Of a stretch of 43,999 nucleotides of DNA, positions 43,796 through 43,999 are shown piece by piece (positions within the stretch are counted from its first letter, which is position 1; each line of letters starts with the position of its first letter). Below the pieces are notes generated by a model. It searched no databases, was not told the origin of the DNA, and saw only the letters and a list, made by a program, of their open reading frames with translations. This DNA comes from Ramicandelaber brevisporus (lineage: Eukaryota; Kickxellomycota; Ramicandelaberales; Ramicandelaberaceae): the NCBI GenBank assembly GCA_025201865.1, contig MU602781.1, forward strand, positions 1 through 43,999, given 5' to 3'. The position numbers and the translations under genes are program-made.

Positions 43796-43999
43796 TTAGT
43801 TGGGACCAGTGGCTGGCTTGGTAGCGTTACGAGATGACTTGAGATAGAACACTGGCGAGTTGTACGTGTAGTACGAATCAGCTGCATCCGGGCTGGTGTA
43901 CGGACGCTGGAAGCGAGCAACCAGGCGGTACTTGCCCTCCGGCAGCGGCTTGTTGGTGGCCTTGCACGATGTAGCGGTCTCCCACTGGAACACACCCTT
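43796..43999 (-). CDS. 3' end of a gene, protein unrecognised (partial)
   Basis: The last 67 codons of a minus-strand gene whose start lies beyond the window. It runs in frame to the edge, begins KGVFQWETATSCKATNKPLPEGKY and ends NATKPATGPN. One Cys, and the strand pattern LPEGKYRLVARFQRP recalls Ig-like or FlgD-like beta-sandwich ends of extracellular proteins; an exported protein is only a guess. Codons are strongly C/G-ending (TAC, AAG, CAG), as in highly expressed genes here. No upstream domain is visible. Confidence 0.75.
   Translation of the reverse strand, partial: KGVFQWETATSCKATNKPLPEGKYRLVARFQRPYTSPDAADSYYTYNSPVFYLKSSRNATKPATGPN

Noticed and set aside
1-43999. CRISPR arrays, transposons, prophage or viral genes, biosynthetic cluster
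   Set aside because: No spacer-repeat arrays, transposase, integrase, reverse transcriptase, capsid or PKS/NRPS motifs; repeats seen are microsatellites or intragenic duplications.

Overview
The window reads as nuclear DNA of an intron-poor, early-diverging fungus. Long uninterrupted ORFs encode typical fungal or eukaryotic housekeeping proteins. Only one spliceosomal intron is needed (in the isocitrate dehydrogenase gene). Linkers rich in Gln, Ser, Thr or Ala built on trinucleotide repeats are common, and highly expressed genes favour C-ending codons. The lineage (for example Kickxellomycotina-like) is my inference and was not tested.

Layout. 1-6.1 kb: a small glycine-zipper protein, a Doa4/USP8-type deubiquitinase and a mitochondrial NAD-isocitrate dehydrogenase subunit, all on the + strand. 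6.2-13.6 kb: three minus-strand genes, namely a coiled-coil protein, a large unrecognised protein with a Gln-rich tail, and DNA polymerase eta. 13.8-19 kb: a Swa2/auxilin J-protein, divergent from polymerase eta, and alanine aminotransferase. 19-24 kb: a minus-strand RABL3-like GTPase and the SMC5/6 subunit Nse4, then a divergent F-box/repeat protein. 24.2-26.2 kb: TCTP convergent with a zinc-module plus T5orf172 (GIY-YIG-like) protein.

26.2-31.4 kb is the most accessory-looking part. Two tandem paralogous secreted eight-cysteine SH3b-like proteins flank a tRNA-Val gene and share a promoter block. After them comes a membrane RING-H2 protein whose ectopic second RING arose by an exact 627-bp internal tandem duplication. 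31.6-37.4 kb: a Dnmt2 tRNA/DNA methyltransferase, a small unknown protein and a three-RRM TIA1/Pub1-type RNA-binding protein. 37.6-44 kb: a DHX16/Prp2 spliceosomal helicase divergent from a Siw14/Oca-type phosphatase, an ATF/CREB-type bZIP factor with a perfect CRE in its own upstream region, and the 3' end of a further gene running off the window.

Most genes are unrelated housekeeping functions: ubiquitin and endosome traffic, clathrin uncoating, genome stability, RNA processing, and carbon or nitrogen metabolism. I see no operon, CRISPR array, transposon or viral insertion. The most unusual material is the SH3b paralogue pair with its promoter architecture, the double-RING protein, a phosphatase lacking the usual signature histidine, and the possible bZIP autoregulation.
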